Shown here piece by piece: positions 6,840-13,904 of a stretch of 14,603 nt of DNA. This DNA comes from Rubritepida sp. Its GTDB lineage: Bacteria > Pseudomonadota > Alphaproteobacteria > Acetobacterales > Acetobacteraceae. Location of the stretch: assembly GCA_014376425.1 (NCBI GenBank), contig JACMRO010000016.1, forward strand, positions 1-14,603, written 5' to 3'. The stretch's first letter is position 1. The number at the start of each line of letters is the position of its first letter. The position numbers and the translations under genes were made by a program. The notes under the pieces are model-generated. The model worked only from the letters and a program-made list of their open reading frames with translations, was not told where the DNA came from and ran no database searches.

Positions 6840-7226
6840 TCAGCGGCCCCGGCCGCGACCTGGGCCGTCATTCGGGTCACTGTCGTTGAGGCCGGTGTTG
6901 CGGCCACCGCCGCCCCGCCCCTGGCCAGCACCGTCGCGAGGGTCATTGTCTGACATCGCACGGGGCGTCGCGCCCCGGCCGGCCCCGGCGCCGTCGCGCG
7001 GATCATTGTCGGTGGTGTTGGTACGGCTGCCGCCTGACCCGCGACCGCGGCCGGCACCGTCATTCGGGTCGTTATCGGTCAGGTTGGTGCGTTGCGCACT
7101 GGCCGTGCCTGGCAGGGTGCCTCCCACGCCCGCGATCACACCAACAAGTGACGCCCCATGGGTCACCATCAGCCGGCGCGTAAGCCCCGGCCTTCTCTCT
7201 CCGCTTCCCAGCTTATCTTCCGCCAC
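6840..7226 (-). CDS. Small exported protein with four DNDPxDG glycine-rich repeats
   Basis: The 128-residue product (from the chosen start) has a Tat-like export signal: TRRLMVTHGASLVGVIAGVGG (16-36) with a twin arginine, a modest hydrophobic stretch and a probable cleavage site after TASA (residue 44). The mature part is four tandem repeats with cores DNDPNDG (51-57), DNDPRDG (73-79), DNDPRDG (93-99) and DSDPNDG (115-121), each followed by a Gly/Arg stretch such as AGRGRG. The aspartate spacing resembles DxDxDG calcium-binding loops, and the Arg/Gly linkers make it both acidic and basic along its length. I do not know a function. The start is probably the GTG at 7226, which has GGAG eight bases upstream. 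The frame runs open to a TTG at 7289. A terminator hairpin follows directly. Confidence 0.7.
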   Translation of the reverse strand: MAEDKLGSGERRPGLTRRLMVTHGASLVGVIAGVGGTLPGTASAQRTNLTDNDPNDGAGRGRGSGGSRTNTTDNDPRDGAGAGRGATPRAMSDNDPRDGAGQGRGGGGRNTGLNDSDPNDGPGRGRGR

Positions 7227-7307
7227 CGTTGCATCTCCATCGGCATCATTGCCAGACCAGACAATCCAGCAGCGCCGGAACTGTGGCAATGGGCGTTACC
7301 GGGAAGG

Positions 7308-7889
7308 TCAGGCCGCGTCCGGCTTTTCGGCGCCTGACGCGACCACCACCATCGCGGGCTTCAGCAGCCGTCCATTCAGCGTCCATGCCGCGGACCAGGC
7401 CTGCAGCACAGTGCCGGGCTCCACGCCTTCGGGCGCTGGCTGCTCAGCCATGGACTGGTGCAGGGCCGGATCGAAGGCCTCGCCGGTGGGGTCGCGCCGC
7501 GCCACGCCATTGCGCTCCAGGATCGCCCAGAAACTCTTCTCCACCCCCTCGAATCCCCCGCGCAGCTTGGTCAGAAGCTCGGGCTCCGCCGCCGCGGCCG
7601 CGGGCAGGGCGGCCAGGCCTCGACGCAGGTTCTCCGCTGCCTCAACCACGTCGGCTGCGAATTTTTGCACCGCATACTGGCGCGCATCCGCCACCTCACG
7701 CACCGCGCGGGCGCGGATATTGGCGGTTTCTGCCTCGGCGCGCAGCCACTTGTCACGGGCGCCGGCCAGCTCCTCGGCCAGCATCTGGAAACGCTCCTCC
7801 AGCGTCATTTCCGCCGGCTGCGGTCCGGCTGTCGCATCCAGCTCGGATTCGGCGGAGGCCTCGGGGGCGGCGGGGGTCTGGTCACTCAT
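7308..7889 (-). CDS. grpE: GrpE, nucleotide exchange factor of DnaK
   Basis: GrpE releases ADP from the Hsp70 chaperone DnaK so that it can cycle. The 193-residue protein has an Ala/Glu-rich disordered N-terminus (1-27), a long coiled-coil helix (about 28-92, MTLEERFQMLAEELAGARDKWLRAEAETANIRAR), a linker helix, and the C-terminal beta-wing domain with the family motif running from FDPALHQSM (139-147) to LNGRLLKPAMVVVA (171-184). The ATG at 7889 is preferred because it gives a normal N-terminus. An in-frame GTG at 7925 would add 12 residues. A clear Shine-Dalgarno sequence is missing. The neighbours are an anti-sigma factor upstream and the repeat protein downstream. The usual partner hrcA is not here and dnaK is not visible. 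The sequence between coil and wing is Ala-rich, but no key part is lost. Confidence 0.93.
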   Translation of the reverse strand: MSDQTPAAPEASAESELDATAGPQPAEMTLEERFQMLAEELAGARDKWLRAEAETANIRARAVREVADARQYAVQKFAADVVEAAENLRRGLAALPAAAAAEPELLTKLRGGFEGVEKSFWAILERNGVARRDPTGEAFDPALHQSMAEQPAPEGVEPGTVLQAWSAAWTLNGRLLKPAMVVVASGAEKPDAA

Positions 7890-7906
7890 GCTGCGCTCTG
7901 ATGTCC

Positions 7907-7925
7907 GTGAAACTCCGCACTTCAC
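7907..7925. promoter_or_regulatory. Inverted repeat upstream of grpE, possible operator
   Basis: GTGAA, nine bases, TTCAC forms a dyad 18 bp upstream of the grpE start in the 65-bp gap after the anti-sigma gene. The nine-base spacer is the same as in the CIRCE element of HrcA, but the arms do not match CIRCE and are short. A second GC-rich palindrome lies at 7935-7949. Either could be the local regulatory or termination signal between the two genes. Confidence 0.25.
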
Positions 7926-7954
7926 CTAAGGTCCGCGGCGGGCCGCCGCAACCC

Positions 7955-8614
7955 TCAAACGCCGCGCGCGGGCGCAAGCCGCCCGATGAACAGGATCGGC
8001 CCGGTTGGTCGCCCGGTCGGTGAACCCCCCGGCGGCTCCAGGGTGATCTCGATCAGCATGCCGGGCTCGGGCCGGATCGCGGCGGCGCGCACCCGGATGC
8101 GACCATCCTCGGGCACCAGCCCCAGGCTGGTCGGTGCGGTGGCGCCGGCGGGCAGGGCCCAGAGCTGGCGCACGCGGCCTTCCGGCACTGCCTGGTTGTT
8201 CAGCGCGGCCAGCCGGATTTCGCCACCGCGATCTGCCTCCACCAGAAAGGCTGGCGCCTCGCGGCTGGTGAGCAGCACCGTCATGAGCGGCGGGGGTTCG
8301 GGCCGTTGCACCACCAGCAACGTGGCCAGCCCGGCCGCCACCGCCGTCGCCCCCACCGCCCAAAAGCGGCTGAACCATGGGCTGCGGGCGGCGCGCGGCT
8401 GGGCCGTGCCCTGCAGGCTGCGCTCGATCCGGACCCAGAGTTCCGGCAGCGGTGCCTCGGGCGGTGCCAACGCATGCAGCGGCGCCAGCCTGGCCTCCCA
8501 CTCGGCGATTGGCGTGGCCATCGACGGATCGTCCCGGACGGCCTGCGCCTGCGCCGCATCCAGCGTGCCGAGCACGTATTCGCCGGCCAGGCCCTGCCGC
8601 TCTTCCTCGGTCAT
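7955..8614 (-). CDS. Anti-sigma factor, RskA/anti-sigma-K family
   Basis: This membrane protein would hold the ECF sigma factor encoded just upstream inactive until a signal arrives. The 219 residues comprise a cytoplasmic N-terminal part (1-80) that starts MTEEERQGLAGEYVLGTLDA, as in this family, one transmembrane segment (about 84-103, FWAVGATAVAAGLATLLVV), and a periplasmic RskA domain (about 108-215) ending in ITLEPPGGSPTGRPTGPILFIGRL. The LEPxGGSPTGxPTGPxLFxG closing motif is characteristic. No zinc-binding HxxxCxxC is present, as expected for RskA-type proteins. The ATG at 8614 overlaps the sigma factor stop as ATGA, so the two are translationally coupled and made in matched amounts. 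Confidence 0.93.
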   Translation of the reverse strand: MTEEERQGLAGEYVLGTLDAAQAQAVRDDPSMATPIAEWEARLAPLHALAPPEAPLPELWVRIERSLQGTAQPRAARSPWFSRFWAVGATAVAAGLATLLVVQRPEPPPLMTVLLTSREAPAFLVEADRGGEIRLAALNNQAVPEGRVRQLWALPAGATAPTSLGLVPEDGRIRVRAAAIRPEPGMLIEITLEPPGGSPTGRPTGPILFIGRLAPARGV

Positions 8615-9147
8615 GCCATGCAGTCCCGCAACGACAACAGCCCGCGCCGGATCCAGGCCTTCACGGTGCCCAGCGGCAGTTCCAGCTGCGCCGCGATCTG
8701 TGGATGCGACAGGCCGTGCACGAAGGCCAGCACGATGCCGCGCCGGTTCTTCTCCGGTAGGCTTTGCAGGCAGGCGCGCAGCCGGGTGCCGTTCTCCTGG
8801 CCCTCCAGCAGCTGCAGCGCCTCGGGCTCGACGGGGATGTCACCCAGGGCAGGGTCGTCGCTCGGCATTTCCCGGCCGCGGGCGCGCAGGATGTCGAGTG
8901 CCGCATACCGCGTGACGGCAGCCAGCCAGGCCTCGGCGGCGCCCCGCGCCGGGTCGTATTGCCCAGCCCGGCGGGCAATGTTGAGGAAGGCGTTGTGCAC
9001 CGCATCCGCCGCCTGGTCACGGTCCCGCAGGACGGCATTGGCGACGCCGAAGAGACGCAGGCTCTGCTGCTGGTAGATGCCGCGCAGGGCGCTCGGCTCC
9101 CCAGCCGCCACCGCGCTCAGCAGCACGGCCAGCGTTGGCTCACTCAC
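8611..9147 (-). CDS. ECF-type RNA polymerase sigma factor (SigK-like)
   Basis: This extracytoplasmic-function sigma factor of 178 residues directs RNA polymerase to a small stress or envelope regulon. Region 2 covers about 20-92 (IYQQQSLRLFGVANAVLRDRDQAADAVHNAFLNIARR..YDPARGAAEAWLAAVTRYAALDILRARGRE). Region 4 covers about 120-176, with the helix-turn-helix LSHPQIAAQLELPLGTVKAWIRRGLLSLRDCM. The open frame runs up to 9633, but that extension is antisense or out-of-frame to neighbouring genes. I chose the GTG at 9147, which overlaps the stop of the upstream IalB-like gene as GTGA. No Shine-Dalgarno is visible, so initiation is probably by coupling. The cognate RskA-type anti-sigma factor follows with an ATGA overlap, the standard arrangement. 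Confidence 0.92.
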   Translation of the reverse strand: MSEPTLAVLLSAVAAGEPSALRGIYQQQSLRLFGVANAVLRDRDQAADAVHNAFLNIARRAGQYDPARGAAEAWLAAVTRYAALDILRARGREMPSDDPALGDIPVEPEALQLLEGQENGTRLRACLQSLPEKNRRGIVLAFVHGLSHPQIAAQLELPLGTVKAWIRRGLLSLRDCMA

Positions 9148-9725
9148 TGAAAAAGCCCGCGCAGGCGGCCCAGCAATTCGCTCAGATCGTTGCCTTCGGG
9201 CGCTGCCGTGCCCGGCGGTACCTGGCGGCGATAGGCGGCCATGGCGTCCCGCGTGCGGTCCAGCCGCATTTCGGTGGGCTCCGCCGCGCCGCCCAGCCGG
9301 ACCAGCAGCCGGCTGGCGGTGGCCAGTTCTCGCTCCACCCGCTCCGCCTCGGCCGCATTCGGGAAGCAGAACAGGCTGCGCCCGTCCAGCCCGCAGCGCA
9401 TCTCGAACATCGCGCCGCCATCGAGCCGCATCTGCACCCGCCCGGTCAGCACCATCAACCCGCGCGAAGCGCCGTCCAGCCCCAGTTCGCGCGCGCTGAC
9501 CACGGGCACCAGCCGCCCGCCCCGATCCTGGATCTCCAGCGCCAGGCCGGGCACGCCATTGCCCGGCCGCTCCACCCAGTCGCGGTGCCGCATTTGGCAG
9601 GCGCCGCGATCGGTCATCCGGTCGATGACGCAACCCAGGCGCCAGCTGCCGACTTCCTCAGCCACGGGTACCTGGGCGAATGCCGGGCCTGCGAGCAACA
9701 CCAGCGTGACGAAAAACGCGCGCAT
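9144..9725 (-). CDS. Secreted IalB-like protein, function unknown
   Basis: The 193-residue product has a Sec signal peptide (MRAFFVTLVLLAGPAFA, cleavage after residue 17) and a periplasmic domain that resembles the invasion-associated locus B family in outline. It has an early tryptophan-cysteine motif, SWRLGCVIDRMTDRGACQMRH, then a central LVPVVSARELGLDGASRGLMVLTG strand region, and a cysteine pair at Cys111 and Cys120 in EMRCGLDGRSLFC. The four cysteines (32, 43, 111, 120) could form two disulfides. The similarity to IalB is distant and is my inference. The ATG at 9725 has GGAG six bases upstream; an ATG four codons earlier lacks one. Its stop overlaps the ECF sigma gene start, so it heads this operon, which suggests that it belongs to the same envelope-stress circuit. 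Confidence 0.75.
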   Translation of the reverse strand: MRAFFVTLVLLAGPAFAQVPVAEEVGSWRLGCVIDRMTDRGACQMRHRDWVERPGNGVPGLALEIQDRGGRLVPVVSARELGLDGASRGLMVLTGRVQMRLDGGAMFEMRCGLDGRSLFCFPNAAEAERVERELATASRLLVRLGGAAEPTEMRLDRTRDAMAAYRRQVPPGTAAPEGNDLSELLGRLRGLFQ

Positions 9726-9740
9726 CGGGAACTCCATGTT

Positions 9741-10562
9741 ATGCGAACGGTCACCTGGCCCGATGGCCGAACGGTTCCGGCCCTGGGCCAGGGCACCTGG
9801 AAGATGGGCGAGGATGCCCGGTCCCGTCCAGGGGAGGTTGCCGCGCTGCGGGCCGGCCTCGATGCCGGGCTGACCCTGATCGACACCGCGGAGATGTATG
9901 CCGAGGGCGGCGCCGAGGAGGTGGTGGCCGAAGCCATGGCGGGGCGGCGCAACGAGGTGTTCCTGATTTCCAAAGTCTATCCGCAGAATGCCTCGGCCAG
10001 CCAGCTGCCGCTGGCGTTGGCGCGCAGCCTGAAGCGGCTGAAGACCGATGTGCTGGACTGCTACCTGCTGCATTGGAAGGGCTCCGTACCGCTCATGGAT
10101 ACGGCGCTGGCCATGGAGCGGATGCGCCAGGCCGGTCACATTCGCAGCTGGGGCGTGTCGAACCTCGATCTCGACGACATCTCGGCGCTGGACGGAACCG
10201 GCTGCGCCACCAACCAGGTGCTGCTGCATTTGGCGGAGAGGGGCCCGGAGTTCGACCTGCTGCCCTGGATGGCGGCGCGCGACATGCCGCTGATGGCCTA
10301 TTCGCCGCTCGGCCAGGGCGCCCTGCTGCGCCATCCCACCCTGCGCGCTGTGGCCATGCGGCATGGCGCTACGCCGGCGCAGGTGGCATTGGCCTGGTGC
10401 ATCGCCAGGCCGGGCATCGTCGCAATCCCGAAGACCGCCAGCGCCGAGCGCGCGCGGGAAAATGCCGGGGCGCGGGCGCTGGTGCTGACAGCGGAGGACC
10501 AGGCCGAGACCGACGCGGCATTCCCGCCGCCCAGCCGCAAGCGGCCGCTTGCGATGCTGTGA
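9741..10562 (+). CDS. Aldo/keto reductase
   Basis: This is an NADPH-dependent oxidoreductase of the aldo/keto reductase superfamily, close in layout to E. coli YeaE/Dkg-type enzymes that reduce aldehydes such as methylglyoxal. The 273 residues show the full catalytic tetrad: Asp48 in LIDTAEMY, Tyr53, Lys78 in LISKVYP and His111 in CYLLHWKG. Also present are the N-terminal GQGTWKMGE, AYSPLGQG of the cofactor side, and IPKTASAERARENAGA, the usual NADPH-phosphate-binding loop. The ATG at 9741 lies only 15 bp from the start of the divergent secreted protein. The frame is open further upstream, but that stretch is a shadow of the IalB-like gene. Ribosome-binding sequence is weak (GGGA at 9727). 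The natural substrate cannot be predicted. Confidence 0.92.
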   Translation: MRTVTWPDGRTVPALGQGTWKMGEDARSRPGEVAALRAGLDAGLTLIDTAEMYAEGGAEEVVAEAMAGRRNEVFLISKVYPQNASASQLPLALARSLKRLKTDVLDCYLLHWKGSVPLMDTALAMERMRQAGHIRSWGVSNLDLDDISALDGTGCATNQVLLHLAERGPEFDLLPWMAARDMPLMAYSPLGQGALLRHPTLRAVAMRHGATPAQVALAWCIARPGIVAIPKTASAERARENAGARALVLTAEDQAETDAAFPPPSRKRPLAML

Positions 10563-10622
10563 GGGAGGCAGCCACTGGCGCTTGAGGAGAACGCTGCGCT
10601 CGCCCGCACCACGGCCCGGCGG

Positions 10623-11861
10623 TTAAAGTGGCAGTCCGACCAGCCCGCCCTCCAGCCGTGTCGCCGACGCCTCCACCGCCGCGCTGAGCCCGGGCTCCCG
10701 GTAATAGACGCCGCGCACATGCAGGCAGGCGGCGATGCCGCGGAGGAAAGCATCGGTCAGCCCGGGCTCGGGCGGCCCGGCGGCCCAGAAACTATCCAGC
10801 CCGCCGGCATGGCTGAGCCCGTCCACCTGATAAATCGCCTCGCCCATCGCATGTACCGCGCGGCCCAGCTGCAACGCGCGCACGCCCACCGTGCTGTTCA
10901 CCGTCACCACCCCCCGGGCGGTCGCCAGCATCGCATCCAGGTCGCCCGCACCCAGGTAATGCACCCGGCTGGCCACGCCGCGCGCCCGCGCCAAGGCGCC
11001 CACCCGCCGGCGCCAGTTCTTGATACTGGGGTCGAGCGGATGGACCTTGACCAGCAAATGCCCATCGGGAGGGGCGGCGCGGGCGAAGCTGTCAATAGCG
11101 AGGCCGATCGGCGTGTCCATGTCCGGAAAGTCGCTGTAGGCGCGGATCGAGTAGTCGGTCTCCATCTGCATGGCGAATATCCAGCGCGGGCCGGGTGGCA
11201 GGGCAGCCAGGGTCGCCCCGGCGGCGCGGGTCTGGGCGCCGCGCCGCAGCAGGGCCAGGCCGGTGCCCAGATAGGCCGGCACCGGATGATGCAGCTGGAA
11301 ACTCCGGAAATGCCGGAAGCGGCCGGGTGCGAGGTTCGCCAGGTGGAACCGCATGTCCCAGATCGCCTGCTGGCGGAAGTCGTCGGCGTAGCGCTTCACC
11401 CGGTCGACCGGGGGGAGGCCCTGCGCGAGTGCGAGGATCGCCGCGGGGTCGCGCGGGAACAGGCTGTCGCGATTCATCCCGTTGCGTTCCAGCACGATCC
11501 AGTCGGGCCGGATGTAGCCGAAATCGGTGACGGTGACGGCGACGCGGGCGGCATGCGCGGCGGCGATGGCCGATTGGTGGTAGGGCCGCTGCTCGCCCAG
11601 CAGGACCATGTCGGTGATGCCGTGGCGGGCCAGGAATGCAGCGATGAAGCTTGGCCACTCGTCCGCGGGGGCGCAGAAATCGGTGGCCGGTCCGGGCCAG
11701 AACAGCGTGTCGCCGCGACACACATTGATGCGGTGCACCGCATGCCCCCGCCCGCGCAGCAGTGCCCCCAGCCGATGGAAATAGGGCGAGATCGGGCCTT
11801 GCAGGAACAGGAAGCTTTTGCCGGATACCGGGGTCATTGCGGGTGGCGCATCCTGCGGCAT
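10623..11861 (-). CDS. Capsule polysaccharide protein, KpsS/LipB (RkpJ) family
   Basis: Members of this family are cytoplasmic glycosyltransferases, such as KpsS, that add Kdo to the lipid acceptor on which capsules are built. LipB/RkpJ were earlier called capsule export proteins. The 412-residue protein has an N-terminal SFLFLQGPISPYFHRLGALLRGRGHAVHRINVC (16-48), the motif TVTDFGYIRPDWIVLERNGMN (110-130) typical of KpsS, VKVHPLD (271-277) with the conserved His274, and VTVNSTVGVRALQLGRAVH (319-337), the nucleotide-sugar side NSTVG motif. The length is normal for single-domain KpsS. I use the ATG at 11861, 16 bp after the formyltransferase stop; an ATG at 11837 is an alternative. The gene closes the four-gene minus-strand operon and converges with the aldo/keto reductase. 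Confidence 0.88.
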   Translation of the reverse strand: MPQDAPPAMTPVSGKSFLFLQGPISPYFHRLGALLRGRGHAVHRINVCRGDTLFWPGPATDFCAPADEWPSFIAAFLARHGITDMVLLGEQRPYHQSAIAAAHAARVAVTVTDFGYIRPDWIVLERNGMNRDSLFPRDPAAILALAQGLPPVDRVKRYADDFRQQAIWDMRFHLANLAPGRFRHFRSFQLHHPVPAYLGTGLALLRRGAQTRAAGATLAALPPGPRWIFAMQMETDYSIRAYSDFPDMDTPIGLAIDSFARAAPPDGHLLVKVHPLDPSIKNWRRRVGALARARGVASRVHYLGAGDLDAMLATARGVVTVNSTVGVRALQLGRAVHAMGEAIYQVDGLSHAGGLDSFWAAGPPEPGLTDAFLRGIAACLHVRGVYYREPGLSAAVEASATRLEGGLVGLPL

Positions 11862-11877
11862 CGTCCTGGCCGGCGGT

Positions 11878-12627
11878 CTACCACCCGCCCGCCGGGGCAA
11901 ACAGGGCGGCGCGCCAATCCGCCGAACGGACCAGGGGGAAAGCCGAACGCCGCAAGGTCGCCGCATCGGGGAAAGGGCAATAGGGCAGCGGCGGCGGCGG
12001 CGAAGGCGAGGCCGGCAGCATGGCCAGGGCCGCTTCGACCAGCGGCAGAGCGGCCAAATGCAGGGCGCGGGCGGCGCCCCCCACGCTGAGCCCCGGCGGC
12101 AGGGTGACCGCCTGCTGAACAATGATCCCGCCCGCATCGATGCGCGGCGCCAGCACATGCACCGAGACGCCGGTGCCGCCCTCTGTCAGCGCGTGGAAGG
12201 TGGGGATCGGCCCGCGATGCCGCGGCAGCAGCGAGGGGTGGACGTTGATGCCGCCCAACGGCGCCAGGGCCAGGGTTTCGGGCTGCAGGATCTGGTCGAA
12301 ATGAAAGGTCAGGATCAGGTCGGGCCGGGCCGCGCGGATCGCCGCATGGGCCTGGTTCACGTCGGGTACCGCCAGTGCGGGGATGGCGTGGGCGCGGCAT
12401 AGATCGGCCAGTCGGCCGCGCCGACGCCACGCGCCCACCACGCTGAAATTCACCGCCAGGTAAGGCAGGATGCGTGGGCCAGATTGCGCCAGGCGGCGGC
12501 GCAGTTGGGCCATCCTGTCGGGCGTGCTGTACCCCAGCAGCACGATGCGCGACGGGTCACGGGCCACAAAGCGCAGCACCGCTTCCGAACTGGCCAGGCT
12601 CTCCAGCGTGAACAGCGCTATGCGCAA
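11878..12627 (-). CDS. Formyltransferase family protein, amine substrate unknown
   Basis: This 249-residue protein belongs to the formyltransferase family, whose members move a formyl group from 10-formyl-tetrahydrofolate to an amine, as in Met-tRNA formyltransferase, GART or sugar N-formyltransferases. The catalytic triad is visible: Asn128 and His130 in GGINVHPSLLPRHRGPIP, and Asp164 in LAPRIDAGGIIVQQ. The N-terminal Rossmann-like half begins MRIALFTLES. The C-terminal quarter is Pro-rich and lacks a typical second tRNA-binding domain, so this is not a housekeeping Fmt. The only sensible start is a TTG at 12627 that overlaps the end of the oxoamine synthase gene by ten bases, pointing to coupled translation. 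Its place between an amino-ketone-forming enzyme and a capsule protein suggests that it formylates the lipid or sugar amine of that pathway. That is inference. Confidence 0.85.
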   Translation of the reverse strand: MRIALFTLESLASSEAVLRFVARDPSRIVLLGYSTPDRMAQLRRRLAQSGPRILPYLAVNFSVVGAWRRRGRLADLCRAHAIPALAVPDVNQAHAAIRAARPDLILTFHFDQILQPETLALAPLGGINVHPSLLPRHRGPIPTFHALTEGGTGVSVHVLAPRIDAGGIIVQQAVTLPPGLSVGGAARALHLAALPLVEAALAMLPASPSPPPPLPYCPFPDAATLRRSAFPLVRSADWRAALFAPAGGW

Positions 12628-13904
12628 GCGGCGGACAGCGCTTCCAGGGTGGTGTCGATATCGGCGGCGGTGTGTTCGCTGCTGAGGAAGAAGCGCAGCC
12701 GCGCGCTGCCCTCCGGCACCACCGGGAACAGGATGGGCTGGACGTTCACGCCCATCTCCAGCAACGCGGCCGACACCCGCCCCGCCTTGACCGAGGAGCC
12801 CAGGATGACCGGCACGATCCCCAGCCCGGCCGAAGCGCCGACATCGAAGCCGCGCGCCCGCGCGCCGTCGAGGAAGGCGCGCGCATTGGCCTGCAGCGCC
12901 GCGACCCGCCAGGGCTCGTCCAGCATGATGCGCAGCGATTCGGCCGAGGCGGCGGCCAGCGCCGGCGCCATGCCCACGGAGTACACGAAGCCCGGTGCCG
13001 AGTGCTTCAGCACGTCGATCAGCACGGCAGAACCCGCGATGTAGCCACCGCAGCCCGCCAGCGTCTTGGACAGCGTCCCCATCCAGATGTCGACGCCGGC
13101 CGGGTCCACGCCCTGCTGCTCGAACACGCCACGCCCGGTGGCGCCGAGCACACCCACCGAATGTGCCTCATCGACCATCAGCCAGGCGTCGTGGCGGCGC
13201 GCCATGTCGATGAACCTGGCGAGGTCGGGCATGTCGCCATCCATCGAGTAATGGCCCTCGATCAGGATCAGCGCGCGGCTGTGGCGTTTGCGATGGGCGG
13301 CCAGTTCACGTTCCGCCGCCGCCCAGTCGTTATGCGCAAAAGCGATGCGCTTGGCGCCCGATAGCCGCACCCCTTCGGCGCCGGAATTATGCACCAGCGC
13401 GTCATGCACGATCAGGTCGCGCGGCCCCAGCAGGTGGCCGATGACGGTGACATTGGTGGCGTGGCCGGAGACGAAGCATAGCGCCGCCTGCGTGCCGTAC
13501 AGCGCCGCCAGCTGGCCCTCCAGCGCCGCATGCACCGGCCGTTCGCCCGATGCGATGCGCGACGCGCTGGCCGAGATGCCGTAGCGGTCGATCGCCGCAT
13601 GCGCCGCCGCCGCCACCCGGCGGTCGCCGTTCAGCCCCAGGTAGTTGTAGCTGGAGAAGTTGACGACCTCACGGTTGCCGATGGTGCTGTGGCCGCCGGC
13701 CACGCCCTCATGCGCCCGGAAGAACGGGTTGGGGATGGCCATCTGCTCGGCGCCGGCGCGGACCAGCGCCATCTCGCGCGCCGCTGGCAGGGTGGCGAAG
13801 TCGCGCCCCGCGGTGGTGTTGGGGGTGGGCGGCTCACGCCGGCCCAGGCGGGCCAGCAGGGCGGCCCGCGCCGCCAGCGTCAGCCCCATGGCCTTGCCGC
13901 TCAC
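12618..13904 (-). CDS. Alpha-oxoamine synthase, RkpG/BioF-like
   Basis: This PLP enzyme of the AONS/KBL/serine palmitoyltransferase family condenses an acyl thioester with an amino acid, with loss of CO2, to give an amino ketone. The 428 residues carry VNFSSYNYLGL (81-91), YGISASASRIASGERPVHAALE (108-129), VSGHATN (145-151), LIEGHYSMDGD (214-224), LMVDEAHSVGVLG (242-254) with Asp245, and TLSKTLAGCGGYIAG (277-291) with the PLP Lys280. It has about 45 extra N-terminal residues compared with BioF, as in RkpG. The GTG at 13904 overlaps the PKS stop (GTGA) and has AAGGA nine bases upstream; ATG at 13889 is the alternative. No other bio genes are near, so biotin synthesis is unlikely. The adjacent ACP is the probable acyl donor. 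Confidence 0.9.
   Translation of the reverse strand: MSGKAMGLTLAARAALLARLGRREPPTPNTTAGRDFATLPAAREMALVRAGAEQMAIPNPFFRAHEGVAGGHSTIGNREVVNFSSYNYLGLNGDRRVAAAAHAAIDRYGISASASRIASGERPVHAALEGQLAALYGTQAALCFVSGHATNVTVIGHLLGPRDLIVHDALVHNSGAEGVRLSGAKRIAFAHNDWAAAERELAAHRKRHSRALILIEGHYSMDGDMPDLARFIDMARRHDAWLMVDEAHSVGVLGATGRGVFEQQGVDPAGVDIWMGTLSKTLAGCGGYIAGSAVLIDVLKHSAPGFVYSVGMAPALAAASAESLRIMLDEPWRVAALQANARAFLDGARARGFDVGASAGLGIVPVILGSSVKAGRVSAALLEMGVNVQPILFPVVPEGSARLRFFLSSEHTAADIDTTLEALSAACA

Noticed and set aside
9148..9633. N-terminal extension of the ECF sigma factor
   Set aside because: The extension is out of frame with the IalB-like gene it covers, has low-complexity composition, and no sigma factor has such a domain.
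9773..9778. GGAACC on the minus strand upstream of the IalB-like gene as an ECF -35 box
   Set aside because: The position is tempting for autoregulation, but I found no matching -10 element at the usual 16-17 bp.
11878..12627. Formyltransferase as the housekeeping Met-tRNA formyltransferase (fmt)
   Set aside because: It is about 60 residues shorter than Fmt, lacks the C-terminal tRNA-binding domain, and has no def gene nearby.
12618..13904. Oxoamine synthase as biotin BioF
   Set aside because: No other biotin genes are close, the N-terminus is longer than in BioF, and the gene overlaps a PKS-ACP stop.
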